DNA of 64,000 nucleotides from Eumeta japonica (taxonomy: Eukaryota; Arthropoda; Insecta; Lepidoptera; Psychidae): positions 62,001 to 126,000 of the forward strand of contig BGZK01001233.1 of the NCBI GenBank assembly GCA_005406025.1, read 5' to 3'. The stretch's first letter is position 1. Each line of letters opens with the position of its first letter. The position numbers were made by a program, and so were the translations under genes. This document shows, in pieces, positions 1 through 11,596 of the stretch. Under the pieces are notes generated by a model that saw nothing but the letters and a program-made list of their open reading frames with translations, was not told where the DNA came from and ran no database searches.

Positions 1-153
1 GTTGTTCAGTAAATTGAGCATATTTCTTTTAAATTTTTGCGGTATAAAAGAAGTAAGACTGCGAAAAAGAAATTAGACCGCCAACAAATAAATCAACAAT
101 TTTTTTAGTACAGTTGCCCCCATACTAAATAATGGATTCACTAAGAAAAAAAC

Positions 154-698
154 ATCGGACAAGTGGGAATAGAACTTGCACCCTGAGGGTTCTGTACAAA
201 AATATCTTATTTCTTTTTATCCATCACAAATCTCGATGATTTTTGCTTGTTTTCAATACCGATACTTTGAGACTTCGGTCCGCAAGCTCTGAAATGTTTT
301 CTTTTTTTTTAAATGCACAAATTTCAAATTGCTTATTATTTTAGATTTTCATAACGAGAAGTTAAAAAGTTCTTTCTTACATTAATCTATATAACGATCC
401 ATATTCCAATTGCAAAAAAAATTAAACAATATAAATACTAATTAACGATATTCAGATTTTTTTTCTTTACTTGTGCTGTGAGGTCACAAAAATTACCGTT
501 TTTTTTTTAATTACATTAACTAAGAAGCTTGATTTTTTACGACTTCATGGAACTTTTAACCTGAGCATTTGATATTAACTTCAACTTGATTCCTCCGCTC
601 ACTCTTGGGAAAAAGGATCTTTATAGATAGACACACGGGCAGACGGACAACGTAGTGCACCTATAAGGGCTGTATTTCAGTTGCGGAACCCTAAAAAG
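154..698 (+). repeat. Dispersed repeat family A, full-length decayed copy
   Basis: The left end reads as a decayed 'aagtgcgagt..gcac..agggttccgta' block and the right end as 'acggacaacg ... cggaaccctaaaaag'. The same two ends recur at 30430-30845 (minus), 51860-52668 and 55798-56306, with a partial minus copy at 21384-21730, so this is one dispersed family. There is no open reading frame and no terminal inverted repeat. It appears to be a non-autonomous element of a kind common in Lepidoptera; I do not assign a class. Confidence 0.6.
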
Positions 699-933
699 CG
701 ACACGATACTATAGACGTAAAATAGGAGACGACCAACAGTGATCGCATTTTAATAAGCCTAATAACAGCGAACATATCGACGATAACATCTCGGCACCCC
801 TTTCGTTTTGCATAAAGTATTCTTTTACGGCCGCGCGTCATGAATATCATCACGGGCCGCGTTTGCGCACCATGCGGCGTTGAAAAGTGATATTGCCGCG
901 AATTCGATGATTGTACAGCGATACTGAGAAATC

Positions 934-953
934 TGTGTGTGTGTGTGTGTGTG
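934..953. repeat. (TG)n microsatellite
   Basis: Pure alternating TG run in otherwise non-repetitive DNA (700-1180) where I see no gene. Confidence 0.9.
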
Positions 954-1189
954 CGGCTGCATTGCATGCACTGCCGTAGACCGCGTTTAATTTGGATTAA
1001 CAATACGAACATTTAAATTGATTAAATTAGAAAATGAATATTTAAATAGATGTCTGAAAACTCTGAAGAAACGAAACAAAAAGAATATAAGCGCGAATGA
1101 CTATATTTATTATAGGAATATAATATTTTGAACTGAGTCATACGAATGTCGTTGCTGTTAGTGTGAATAAATAAGCGTTCGATGTTTCT

Positions 1190-1690
1190 CCAATTAAGGC
1201 GGCGGCTACACCCGCCTACAATTTTCTTCTTGCGTAGCCCAAACTGCGGCTGTTGGGGCTGGTCCAGGGAGGTTCGAGGGTTGTAAATTGGTGACAATGT
1301 TCGAGAATAACAACTTGCCGTGCTCTCTGAGGCACGCGACGATCGAGTTCAATTTCCACTTAGGCGGAGAACTTATTGATTAATCCACTTGTTGTCACGA
1401 CATGAATAGTTAGGTTCTAATTCAGAAGCAATGATTTGGCCATTGCTGCATTTTCTGCTTTTTTTCCGTCTTGCGGCGAAGAGGAAGTAAAAAATGCACA
1501 ACGCACACCGGCGCGCCCGTGCACGCGGATAGTATGGGGTTGAAACCCACTAAAAACTTCCCCCTGAAGTTTGGAATAATTTGGTCGGCAATTCTATATA
1601 GCTGGACTTCTATAATAGTTTCACCGAACGAGGTCAGACGACACACGGGGGTGCCGACGGCGCGCCGGCTTAATCCTAATATTTATACGC
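1190..1690. other. GC/CpG-enriched non-coding block
   Basis: CpG-containing words are frequent here (for example around 1205, 1320, 1500 and 1660), in contrast to the AT-rich flanks. Overlapping open frames of 74-94 codons exist on both strands but show no domain, no signal sequence and no convincing splice context, so I do not call a gene. It could be a regulatory element or part of an unrecognised repeat. Confidence 0.35.
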
Positions 1691-1795
1691 AATCATTAAT
1701 TATAATAATTCATACAACATCACAATTTCTCCTTAATAAATGTACTTATAATTAGTAAAATCAAACTAATAAATAATTATAGTATATACTGAATG

Positions 1796-2060
1796 AGGAG
1801 GACGGCGATGCTTTAGCGGTTAAGAGGTTCGCTTTCTGTTCAGAAGGTAATGGTTTGGATCCCAGCCAGGTATATACGAGCGCATCAGCTTGTGACAATA
1901 ATAGTTACAACAACTCGAACTGGGCCAATCGTCGAATTTTTCATTTAGAACGTCCTGTTTATTCAGCAATGTAGGGGTAATGCAATTAAGTATGTCATAA
2001 TACGCCAATGATGGTTATAGCAAATCGCATTGGGTCCGCGTGGACAGCTTAAGGTTTATG
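1796..2060 (+). repeat. tRNA-derived SINE with A and B boxes
   Basis: A tRNA-like head carries an A box (tagcggttaaga, 1814-1825) and a B box (ggtttggatccc, 1852-1863), the internal RNA polymerase III promoter. The same head appears on the minus strand at 49690-49915. The body from 1925 contains an 88-bp block that is repeated at 2134-2221. SINEs depend on a partner LINE for movement; this copy has many substitutions and is presumably dead. Confidence 0.6.
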
Positions 2061-2133
2061 TTTGTACTATACCTAACGGTTTGTTTTTTTTTTAATCCGG
2101 ATTTATTTCAATGAAATTGACAAATCTGATTGG

Positions 2134-2330
2134 TCAATCGTCGAATTTCGAATTTCGAACGTCTTGCCTATTCAACAAAGTGCGGCTGATGCAATTAAGA
2201 ATGCCGTACTACGCCAATCGTCGCGTTCTATTCACACGGCGCTCGCGACGACTGCGCTCCGATGACTAATAAAAAGTGGGCGTTCTGCGCGTGCACCGGA
2301 TTAGGCCGGCATAGGCCGAGGGACAGCTTA
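2134..2330 (+). repeat. Second, headless copy of the SINE body
   Basis: 2134-2221 aligns without gaps to 1925-2012, sharing words such as 'caatcgtcgaattt', 'tgcaattaag' and 'tacgccaat'. The copy lacks the tRNA-like head, so it is either a 5'-truncated insertion of the same SINE or a local duplication. The following 2225-2345 bases are CpG-rich and unassigned. Confidence 0.5.
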
Positions 2331-2819
2331 GAATTTTCCTGTCAAAATATTTTTGCAAACAATCGACTCACCGCGTGTCGTTTCCCGCCCATTTTTGCTT
2401 GAACAAAACGAAACCACAATTAGCATAATAGTTACTTAGCTGCAGCCATTGTTATCGCTACAATTGCGCTATTGTCGCTGTGATTTTGGACAATTTCGTT
2501 AAGGGTTACCTATGTGCGAATGGTTTTGTTACGTAAGTATTTCTATATTTTGCTGTGTCCATGGCCAATTTTATTGTATTGTGTATTTTACTAGAATCAA
2601 TTTTATTGTAAAATCTCCAGATATAAAACTTTCTATTTGTTAAAATTATATATATACATTGCGCTTATGTTGTGAACTGGGTACCACTACGATTTATGCA
2701 ATTAAATAACAAATGAAGGTAAAAAATATTGATTCTGTGTCCTGAATAAAATTCGATGAGACGTCGAAGTTATTGACACAGATACAGCTTAGGATGAAAT
2801 ATGTACAAAGAATACTTTA

Positions 2820-3010
2820 GGGATTGGATGCACGTGTAGGATCGAAATTGGAATCGAGAGTGAGACCGGGATCGGAGTAGAAAATAGGGCTTTAAACGTA
2901 ACCAAAGGGAGATAGGGAATTTAAACGACATTGAAAGCGAGGTTAGAGTTTGATCGATATAAAAAATGAAGGGATTTGTCCTATCATGTTTACGCCGGTG
3001 AAGCCATGGG
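2820..3010 (+). repeat. Family B repeat: degenerate purine-rich hexamer block
   Basis: A run of loose GGAATCGAGA/GGGATCGG-type words is followed by a tail resembling 'gaaggaattccttctatgtcc..g.agccatggg'. The same hexamer-plus-tail architecture recurs at 12880-13095, 38590-38750 and 39040-39180, and in reverse complement near 7740-8040 and 19560-19830. Confidence 0.5.
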
Positions 3011-3210
3011 CAACTAAATGGACAATAAATAAATGGAGTGATGACATTCATTATCAATTTTTTCTTTTTTTAGGGATATTTTTAGGACATTTATCTTGAC
3101 TTTAATGATGTTTTTCATTGTACATTTAAGGACTAATCGACATATTGGACAAGACATGCAAGCACTATGAGGGGCATACGGAAATTTTCGGGATTAAATA
3201 GAACAGAAAC

Positions 3211-3260
3211 TAAATTAATAATAATAATAATAAATAAATTAATAATAATAATAAAAGAAA
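3211..3260. repeat. (AAT)n simple repeat
   Basis: Imperfect AAT/TAA trinucleotide run interrupted once. Confidence 0.8.
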
Positions 3261-3339
3261 TAAAATAAAACAAGAAAATAAGGACAGAACTAAATTATCT
3301 ACATATTTATTGTTTTTCAAAGTATTCTGTGTAATAATT

Positions 3340-4340
3340 AATGCACTTTTACATTCGATAAGACCAATTATTGAAACAGATATTCCAGTCTGAAGTTGAT
3401 GTTGATGAAATGGTCGATTTGTAAGCTTCTACTGCCGTTTCCGAGTCTTCAAACCGCTGACTGCGTAATAAATCTGTCATTCTAGGAAATGTAAAGAAAT
3501 CATTAAGGTCCAGGTCAGGATTGCACGGAGGATGGGTCAACAACTCAACATTTTTTCTGCTTCAAAAAATTCATTTGTTGTATGAGCGGTACGGGAGCTC
3601 GCGTTATTATGATGTAAGATGATGAGATGTTTTGGGTTGTCTTTAAGAAGTTCAATAATAATTTCTCGCAAACAAATCATGGTCTACCAATCGGCGATGA
3701 CAGTTTTTTCTTCCTGTAATGGAATAGTGGCAATGTGTCCTTTTATGATACAAACGAAGCGACCATTTTCTTAAACACGCTGCAGAAATGCCCTAGTTTT
3801 GTTGGCTTGAGCTCGCCTTCGAGGACCCAAATTGCCAATTGGTGTTTTCCTTCAGGGTCATATGAATAAATCCATTATCTGTTACTTCGAAACGGCTTTG
3901 GATTCTTCTTGATTGAACCGTTGCAGAGTAGACAGGCACCGATTAACACGAGCAAAACAAATTACGGGGTACCCAACGCTAAACAAGCTTTCTGACAATG
4001 CATTGTGCAAAATATTTGAATTGCAGTCATTTCAACATCTGCAGTTGTCTGAATTTCCTTATATGTTAAATGTTGGTCATCTGGTATAATTTTTGAACAG
4101 CAGCGACGTCTTCAGGCGTTAAACGCTGTCTATGGTTGACCCGTAGAAGGTACGGTGATGAGAGAGGCACGACCTCGTCGGAACTTTGAATACCAGCGAT
4201 ATATCGTATGAGTAGGCACTTCAAGATCGTAAATAGAAATCAACTAGACGAGACACTCGTCTGGTGAGAACCCTTAGCGAATGTTTTGACAAATTACGGC
4301 GCAGAAATTTACACATGACCTGGAGGTCTTGGATCTTGAT
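3340..4340 (-). mobile_element. Mariner-family transposon relic (transposase pseudogene)
   Basis: Read on the minus strand, pieces of a mariner transposase appear in the right order but in shifting frames. Near 3900-3800 there is an 'IHMTLKENTNWQFGSSK'-type stretch. Near 3600-3540 the catalytic block around 'HHNNASSRTAHTTNEFFEAE' is legible. At 3543-3349 the C-terminal block 'THPPCNPDLDLNDFF' corresponds to the family's HPPYSPDLAPxDFF motif carrying the third catalytic aspartate. The usual Y-S of 'YSPDLAP' is lost and frameshifts separate the blocks, so it cannot encode an active enzyme. I could not find both terminal inverted repeats, so the element ends are approximate. Confidence 0.8.
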
Positions 4341-4344
4341 ATCG

Positions 4345-5250
4345 ATTTGTCGACTTTAAACAGAAATATTCATCATTTCAATATTTTTTTATTAGTTCTA
4401 TAAACGACATCATGATCATAAATGGCCGGTATTGATGAAAGAAAAAAAGATTTACTTCTAATTCTATTCAAAGTGCTTGATTCCTGATCAATTTTGTTGT
4501 AGCTCATGTTACGCCATATATCTAACATCCCATTTGCAATTGGTCACAGCGAATTTTTCGTAGTCTTCACGTAGTCTCATAATATGATAATATTCCCATA
4601 AGATAGTTTTCGAGAAAATCCTATATCTATTGTTTCATGGGTCGTACAAATCCTACATGAGGAGCGATGTAACATCCTAATTGTTACTTTGGAAAACGCA
4701 TGGATATGTATAACGATAATTAATGTATTATTGTATATTTAGCTAGGGTAATTACCATGAAGTTAGGGACTGAGAATACACGCTCCTCTTTTACTGGAGG
4801 AAATATAACGTCAAACTGATATCGGTTTACGATTCGGTACGGTCGGTTTACAATTTCGTCATTCGTGCATTTGCATTTTTTTCGCGCGCACGCATGAACA
4901 TAACAAGTTTAAAATTTGCACTTTTTTTTGTGAAGAAACTTCGATTTTCCTCCGTCTTCTTGCATTACCCCCGCATATTTCCTGCACTGACAATCGTCTG
5001 TATTATTATATTGTTTTGTTAATGCTAATTCCATAAGCAGGCGTACTGACAGTTGATGGTTTCTAGCTTCAAGCTAATTGCACTAGTTTTGGACGATGCT
5101 TATGGTGATGCAGCGATTAACTATGAACTTAAAGCGTAGCGCCTCGCAACACAGCGGTACTGTATACTAAAACACGCACACGTTTGCTTATTTTAAAGGT
5201 CATATTTACCAAAACAGTTCGTTTCGTTGAAATAGAAACTTGCATTAATT
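4345..5250. other. Intergenic, nothing recognised
   Basis: AT-rich DNA with no long open frame, no tRNA-like sequence and no repeat shared with the rest of the window that I could see. Confidence 0.5.
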
Positions 5251-5254
5251 TCAA

Positions 5255-6009
5255 AAACCGTCCAAGAGCATGGTCGGACCATGCTCAGTGTAGGGTTCCG
5301 AAGCCGTTGCTACAAAGAAATGCTCTATAGATGAAAAAAAAAAATACGTTGTAACACTTTTTCCATGCTTCCCGCACACAACACTTACAAGCACTTTAAT
5401 CGCTTATAACTAGAGAAACAGGTAGATATGTCAACTGTTACTCTTAAACCGGTGTAAATTAAGGTGCACCAGCAAAAGAGCGTGTGTTCATAGCACTTAC
5501 ATACTTTTATTGAGGAGGGAAATTTTTCGGCAATAATTCGATAATGATATATTCCATTATATTCAAAATAATTTTCGTTGAAGGCATTTATTAAGCGTTA
5601 TTTTCGTATTTTTTTTCATATTTTTTTGATATACGGTTTATAAAATAAAGGGGGACACTATTTCTGCTATTTTCAGAGCAATTATTTCTGAAATTATTCG
5701 AGTAATCTGAAAAATTGCTTAGAAACATTAGTGTTTTTAAAAGAACTGATGAAATATGTGCAACATGTTGATGTTTGCTAAAAAAATTTTTTAAAACTTC
5801 TGTTATATGTATGGAGTGCCCCCCTAGAATTATTTAATTTTATTATTTAACTACCTAAGTAGCGGCTTATACAAGATACCACTTGGAATTTCATCAATAT
5901 ATATTTTGCAGTTTTTGTGGAACAAGCCTGTGATATGTGGACGGACGGACGGATATGACTAAACTACAAGGGTTCCGTTTTTACCATTTTGACACGGAAC
6001 CATAAAAAT
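5255..6009 (+). repeat. Dispersed repeat family C, full-length copy
   Basis: It starts with 'ccgtccaagagcatggtcgg ... tagggttccg' and ends with 'ggacggacggacgg ... acggaaccataaaaa', ends related to family A. The interior (5400-5850) is a diverged match to 54490-54965, and the tail (5850-5960, 'aagtagcggcttatacaa') matches 56440-56545. No coding capacity is seen. Confidence 0.65.
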
Positions 6010-7140
6010 CTAAATGGCACTTTGAAGTGCTTGGATAGATTAATCTACATAAAGAATTTGGAAACTTAAATCGGTTCCATTTGCATGAAAATGTAAATCT
6101 CTGTTTATAAAAGAAATAAATATCTTTAATTTTCTTTCTCTGTTATAAAAGTTATTAAACGGGATAACGGCGACTAGAAAATTAAAGTTCATTACATGAA
6201 GAATGAAGTCGCCAATGATAACCTTCACATGTTTGGTATTTCCTGAAAAAAATCTAGATCCCTAACACCACAGTTTTCAATTCCTCACCTTAAGCTTCTT
6301 AAAAATCAGTCAGTTTTCTACTGAAAACTACTAAAATGATTTAAGTAGATTCTAGTAAATTCATAATAGAGCTTTCACTGACATATGAATTTTAAACTAC
6401 TTGAAAATACAAGTAATTTTGATTTTTGAATAAACTCGTAATAATGACTTTAATCTGTAAACCGAACGCATGAGCGAGTGTAAAAAAAAAAAATTAAAAG
6501 CCATATTGAAAAAAGTAAGCCGAGTTTTCAGTTAGGCTTCTGTGATATCGTGAGCCAACGCCAAGAACTGTGGTAAATGTATGTTGACTTTGAAAGTTTA
6601 AGATCACGTTGTGGAAGAAAGTTTTCAATAATTTTGATTTTAGGCATTAAAATCCTAAATATAACACGTATTGGTATGAATGCGTGACAATGTCTAATGA
6701 CGTGCTTTGTGAGGCCACTGCACCATCACCGCCCTGATTCACTTACGAAAAATTAATCCAACGAAAATATAAATTTTGTAATCAAAATATTCATCTAGAT
6801 GTAAGTATATTTTTTATATAATTATAAACCCTCAAATAAATTCACTTCGAATAATCACAAGAGCCGGTCATCTCGTTGCCGTCGCTTACCTGGCTTATTT
6901 ATAATTGAAGATGCGCCTAAAATTTTAATGAGTGCAAATAGCTTGAAAAGGGTTGATTATGATATTACCTTCTTCGGACCGAGGCCGAAAGGGTATGCTT
7001 TTAAAACCTTTACATGCGATTTGACTTCGGCGAATCGGCCGGCGGGAAGGGAAGATGAGTGAGGGACAGGTCGGAATACGATAGGTAGATGCAAGTTGAG
7101 TAAACCATCTGTTGTTCCTGAGAATATTAAATTAATGGAA
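6010..7140. other. Intergenic, nothing recognised
   Basis: AT-rich sequence. A short GC-richer patch at about 7010-7100 has no coding or repeat identity that I can support. Confidence 0.45.
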
Positions 7141-7141
7141 A

Positions 7142-7144
<3 letters not shown>

Positions 7145-7184
<40 letters not shown>
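7145..7184. repeat. (AT)20 microsatellite
   Basis: Uninterrupted AT dinucleotide run. It gives rise to a spurious Tyr-Ile open frame on the minus strand. Confidence 0.95.
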
Positions 7185-7186
<2 letters not shown>

Positions 7187-7229
7187 CTCTTGTCTCCGAC
7201 TCCGCTTGCACAGACATAAAAGGATAAAA

Positions 7230-7420
7230 AAAAAAAATTTTGGATAGGGTTTGCGTAAAGTGCGTTTACATACCGGAAATAGTATTGCCAAATTTCGAGT
7301 CAACCGGACCTATGGCTTGGGAGATTTCGTGATGAAGTCAGTCAAGTCAGTGTGTCAGTCGGTGGTATTTCGCTAACACACGTATGTATAAAACCGGACA
7401 TTGTAACGCATTGGTGTGCG
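7230..7420 (+). repeat. 3' part of an unclassified dispersed repeat
   Basis: The stretch 'ccaaatttcgagtcaaccgg ... gggagattt' followed by a short (gtca)n run at about 7338-7362 resembles the 3' ends of lepidopteran non-LTR or rolling-circle repeats. The class cannot be fixed from this copy alone. Confidence 0.35.
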
Positions 7421-7659
7421 GCCTGTAGCGACCCCCCAAACGTAAACGCCCAGCGTGGAGGAGGTCCACATTCCTCAATCTTGAATAAAATATGGTGTGA
7501 GAGTATATACACGCGCTTCTGAAGCAATGTAATAATACAAACGTAACACAACATGCTAATCTGGGTTTCCGGCGGTTTATATTGACCTTGATCTGATTAT
7601 TTATGGCCAAATCGAAATATCGATGATGTTTTGTAGACGTAGTACAATAAATATATATA

Positions 7660-7722
7660 TGTTTATACTCTACTAGCTTTCGCTCGCGACTCCGTACGCG
7701 TGAACATAGAATGAATGAAATG
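7660..7722 (-). repeat. Family D repeat end
   Basis: 'ctagctttcgctcgcgactc' is the reverse complement of the '..gcgaagcgcgggcg..agctagt' terminus seen at 41400-41432. It is immediately followed by a family B block. Confidence 0.5.
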
Positions 7723-7739
7723 AATTTTTTCATTTTGTA

Positions 7740-8040
7740 AATCGACCAATCATGCTTTCAGTCACGATCCCGATCGCTATCCCGTTCTCGATTACGATCC
7801 CAGTTCTGATCTCGACGCCGGCTTGTCTGACTCTCGATTCCTATCACCGTCTCGATTTTGATTCTTAGCTCGGTCTGGATTTAACTAGATTTAGATTCTA
7901 GTCGCACTCACGATCCCGGTTCCGCTTTTTATCTTTTAATAGCTTTAGTTCCACAATCGCCTTCGAGTTTGATCCCGACCTCGATTTCGTTCCATCCCAA
8001 TCACCACTCTCGATTCGCTTGCAACTTCAATTCCAGTACT
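7740..8040 (-). repeat. Family B degenerate hexamer block (pyrimidine strand)
   Basis: About 300 bases are built from loose 'cgatcc', 'cgattc' and 'tcgattt' words with no fixed period. This is the reverse-strand form of the purine blocks at 2820, 12880, 38590 and 39040. Confidence 0.5.
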
Positions 8041-8639
8041 AGAAAACGCTGGATATTATGATTATTTTATGACGTGGTAATTCATAAACCGTTAATATTA
8101 TCTAATGTAATGCTAAGTAATTTCCAGTAGCCGAGATTTTAACGTAATCTATTAATGAATACTCGAACAGCTTGTATCGAGTGCTTGATGTTCGTTTTCA
8201 TATACTCCTACTGAAACAATAAAATTGATCAGTTCATATTCATTGTAAACTTAGCAGTCTATAAGTTCAGAGAAGAAATACCCATTAAAATTACACGATT
8301 CTTGGAAACACGAAATAACCTAATAGAGGAATTTAATTTCGAAACGCTTTTAGTATGGTCTGCGTATATTTCAGCTTTCGTGTCGTAGGCGAACAAATGT
8401 ACGGTCTACGTTCGGCCACTGCACCCGCCGCATTTGCAACTCCTATATGAATGCTGTTCAATACATTCAGATTTCAATGCCAGAAAGCAGCACAATGCCA
8501 ACAGATTAGAGCCTAGAGCCATTGAACCTTTTTGTTTGTTCTTATTTTTATTTGACTCGAAACTCTTTTACTTGAATCAGAATAAAATTTTAAATTAATT
8601 ATGCTATATGATAAATGTATTAAAAAAAAATGCTACTTT

Positions 8640-9290
8640 TATGTTTCAACTACGATGTTTGTTGAATGCGGTGCTCAATTTTGATCTGCTTTATGGTATT
8701 CGATGCAGTTTTAATCAGAAAAAGATGGCGAGTACCGAACATCAAGAAAAATAATAATTTATAAACTATTTAGATTTTTTTCGAATTTTTGTTTAACCAT
8801 ATCTCTCGAACTTTCATTTTTATGCGTTTTGCAACGATCGACGCTCTTTTTTTAGGAATGGTTGCTTAGATTTTAAAATTTACCCTTAGAGTAGTATGAA
8901 AATTATTAAAAAAAAAAGCTTGTCAAATAGTATTTCTACATCGATAACTTTTGAACAAATCATCCATTTTTTATATAATGTACGATAATCGATGCAAGTG
9001 TTTATGGAAAAGAACTTATTCGATTTTTGTAATGATCAGTAGAGTAGTCTAAAAGTTATTTAAAAAAAATATTTGAAAACTTTATTTTTGATATTACTCA
9101 AAATTTGTTCCTTGGAATTAGTTCAAATTTTGAGGAAGTTGAAATTGAATGAATCACTTTTGATTATCATAAACTGTGTTTCGTTCGGTTAATCTGTTTA
9201 GAAGTTATGAAAAGTTTACACACCGTCACACACTAACGCACGCACAGATACACACACATACAAATAGCACACAACCCATAATCTTCGACT
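8640..9290 (+). repeat. Dispersed repeat family E ending in a CA-rich tail
   Basis: The right part ('gtagagtagtctaaaagtta', about 9038) aligns with 'gtagagaagtcttaaagttt' at about 43816. Both copies run into '(a)tga.aagtttacacac' followed by CA-rich sequence. I see no coding capacity. Confidence 0.5.
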
Positions 9291-9394
9291 TAGATTAGAA
9301 AGTACTGGGTTTACTCCTGAGCACAGACCAATTGAACTTATGGGAGCTGAGAGAGGAGAGCTTATGACTTAAATCCAGTCGAAACATTCGCTGC

Positions 9395-9600
9395 GTGTCT
9401 AGGAGGGCATGCAAGCCTCGAGTCCCGAACGTTGTAATCACAATGGTGATGACGGTCATTAGCAGTCTTCCGTTCGCACTGGGTCGGCATGAAAGGGTTA
9501 AGGTCCAAGTCCCTCGTCCACTCCCTCCTCAGTCTTCAGTCTGGGTCAGGAGCGTGGTCTTTCCTCCGACCTTTCGACCCGGAATGTTGTGAGAGGGTTG
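9395..9600 (+). repeat. Family F repeat fragment
   Basis: The string 'tgatgacggtcattagcagt ... ggtccaagtccct' resembles 'cgatgacgatggccgtcagc ... ttccaagcccct' at 37660-37735. Two diverged copies of the same element are likely. The short frames here are not gene-like. Confidence 0.4.
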
Positions 9601-10254
9601 CTTCTACAATGCGGTGATATAAATCGGACACAACAACTGCGTATTTCGAATTATATTAATCATTCCGAACGGTGTTCCTGGGCTACTTTGGGCAGTACGG
9701 CGTACAATAATATGGCGCGTTGGTATACAAAAATTTTCAAATTTTTGATTTATTTGATAAAGGAGATTCTCCTTATATATACAAAAATGTAATGTACCGA
9801 TAGAAATCTATATAGAGAAAAAATAAATTAAACAAACTAATAAAAATTTTCAGTGTTTTTTTTTTTATAATTTATAAGCTACTTTGCCTTTAAGCTAGTT
9901 GTCAATGATTCAGATATTAGAGGCAACGGATATATTTTCGAGAGGGTTACCAGAGTAAGGTTGCAATCCTATTGAACCGGCGAACTCGTAGGCAAGATAT
10001 GACAAATTTTTTTTCATGTCATCGCCAAATCAGTGATTGCAATTCCTTTTCGATATAAAGTTAAATTGTGTAATAAAGCTTTGTTGCTTTAGTATTAGAC
10101 AAAGGAAAGTTTTCATTTACTAAAAAACTTCTTCTTTCAGTAAACGACAAGAACGGCAAATCAAATAAATTTATTAGGTAGAGTTGTGTAATTAATATTT
10201 TGATAAATAATCAAGATTCAGATATTTTGGAAGCTTGAATGAAAGTAGTTTCAA

Positions 10255-10650
10255 ATAGAAGGCCACGACGGCATGGAGGCTTGTTTACGGAGTGGGTCCA
10301 GGAGCTCGGCGGGAGGTAAGGGATAAGGGTGGGGGGGATTGTCGGTAAAGAGTGTAATTGCTGTAGATGATGTTTAATAAGTTTTTAATGGGCCCGCCGT
10401 CGCCTCCCGGCCGGTTATCCCTGCCCGAATATCTGTCGCCGGTGGAGAGAGCTCCAATTTGCTTTATAATGCACCCTTCACCGTTCCGGATCGTTCGCCG
10501 GCCCACGGAATTTTACATTTATTCAAATATTTCTAATACATCTCAAGGAACGTTTGTTACTGTGAATGGTAAATCGATATGGGACAGTCATCATCGTCCG
10601 TTTAATACGCTTCTGAGACATTTAGTTCTCAGATCTCCATGACGATAGAT
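10255..10650. other. CpG-rich block, candidate regulatory element
   Basis: A sharply delimited GC/CpG-rich segment lies in AT-rich DNA, with homeodomain-like AT cores (gtaattgctg, ttaataag, tttataatgc) embedded between CpG words. The open frames on both strands (73 and 91 codons) lack domains and the sequence is not shared with any repeat in the window. I infer a conserved non-coding element; a first exon with promoter is an alternative. Confidence 0.4.
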
Positions 10651-10964
10651 AGGAGCTCCTTTGATGAAGGCTGGCATATGCAGCAACTTTTAAAAAGTAC
10701 TTGAAGAATTTTCATGAAAATTCATGAGGAATCATAATAAGATTATTTAATAATATATTTTTTACAGGTTCGTATTAAATTAAAAAAAAAATATTCCCAT
10801 TCAATATAGAAATCGTGTTAAAACATGTAATATAGACTAAAAACTAAGTGGATTTGTGAGAATTAAGTACACAATGGAAAATCAATGAATATTACTAAAA
10901 TACACACTTATTTAGTGTATTATTAATATTATTACAAATACAAGCGTATTTCCCAATGAAGTAA

Positions 10965-11100
10965 GTAGAAACCACAGATTACTACATGGTACAATCTTTG
11001 CCTATCCTTAATAGTTCACTTCATATTCATCAATTGTTTCGTGCAAGCTAGATTTAGGGTGCGCAAGCTAGGGTGCTCAAAATTTGGCCCTTCCTTAATA
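10965..11100 (-). mobile_element. 3' fragment of RTE-like LINE
   Basis: 'accacagattactacatggt ... atttggccc' aligns to the 3' coding end of the LINE at 35745-36600, where the corresponding stretch is 35770-35890. Only about 130 bases survive. Confidence 0.55.
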
Positions 11101-11564
11101 GAGTAAAATATTAAAATACATTGATTTAAAATATCACACTATAAAGAACTTAAATCTTGGACTGCTTGGACAACAGATACTATTTTCAAGTGATATTTGT
11201 AAAATTTTGAAATCGTTATCTTTGGCTGATATATGCAAGTCAGGATTCAAATTACTGTAAATATATTAAAAAAAAATGCAATGTTCATGACGAACTCTTT
11301 AAATTGATCTCTCACCTTATTCGTAAATAAATAACATTAGACGCAATGTTCATATTAATGTTTAAATACGTATAAAAAATTTAAATACGCATAAAAAAGT
11401 TTCTTTTTGTATAGTGAATACTGATCGGTTCTAATATGTACGTCGATTGCAAATAACGTCATCGGGACTAAAACCTATATATATGTATTTGTCCCTGACT
11501 TCATTCGTGTATTTGTAATATTAAAATAAGTAGTATTCGTAGAGTAATAATACTATAGTAATAA

Positions 11565-11596
11565 GCCCCTCTTATTAATAGAGTAATAAGAGGGGC
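11565..11596. repeat. Perfect 13-bp inverted repeat at a mariner end
   Basis: Arms gcccctcttatta (11565-11577) and taataagaggggc (11584-11596) are separated by 6 bases. The right arm is the outer end of the mariner element starting at 11587, so the left arm is an inverted copy of the transposon border. Confidence 0.9.

Noticed and set aside
1471..1755. 94-codon plus-strand frame in the first GC-rich block
   Set aside because: Opposing 74-codon frame, no domain, runs into AT-rich sequence; more likely non-coding.
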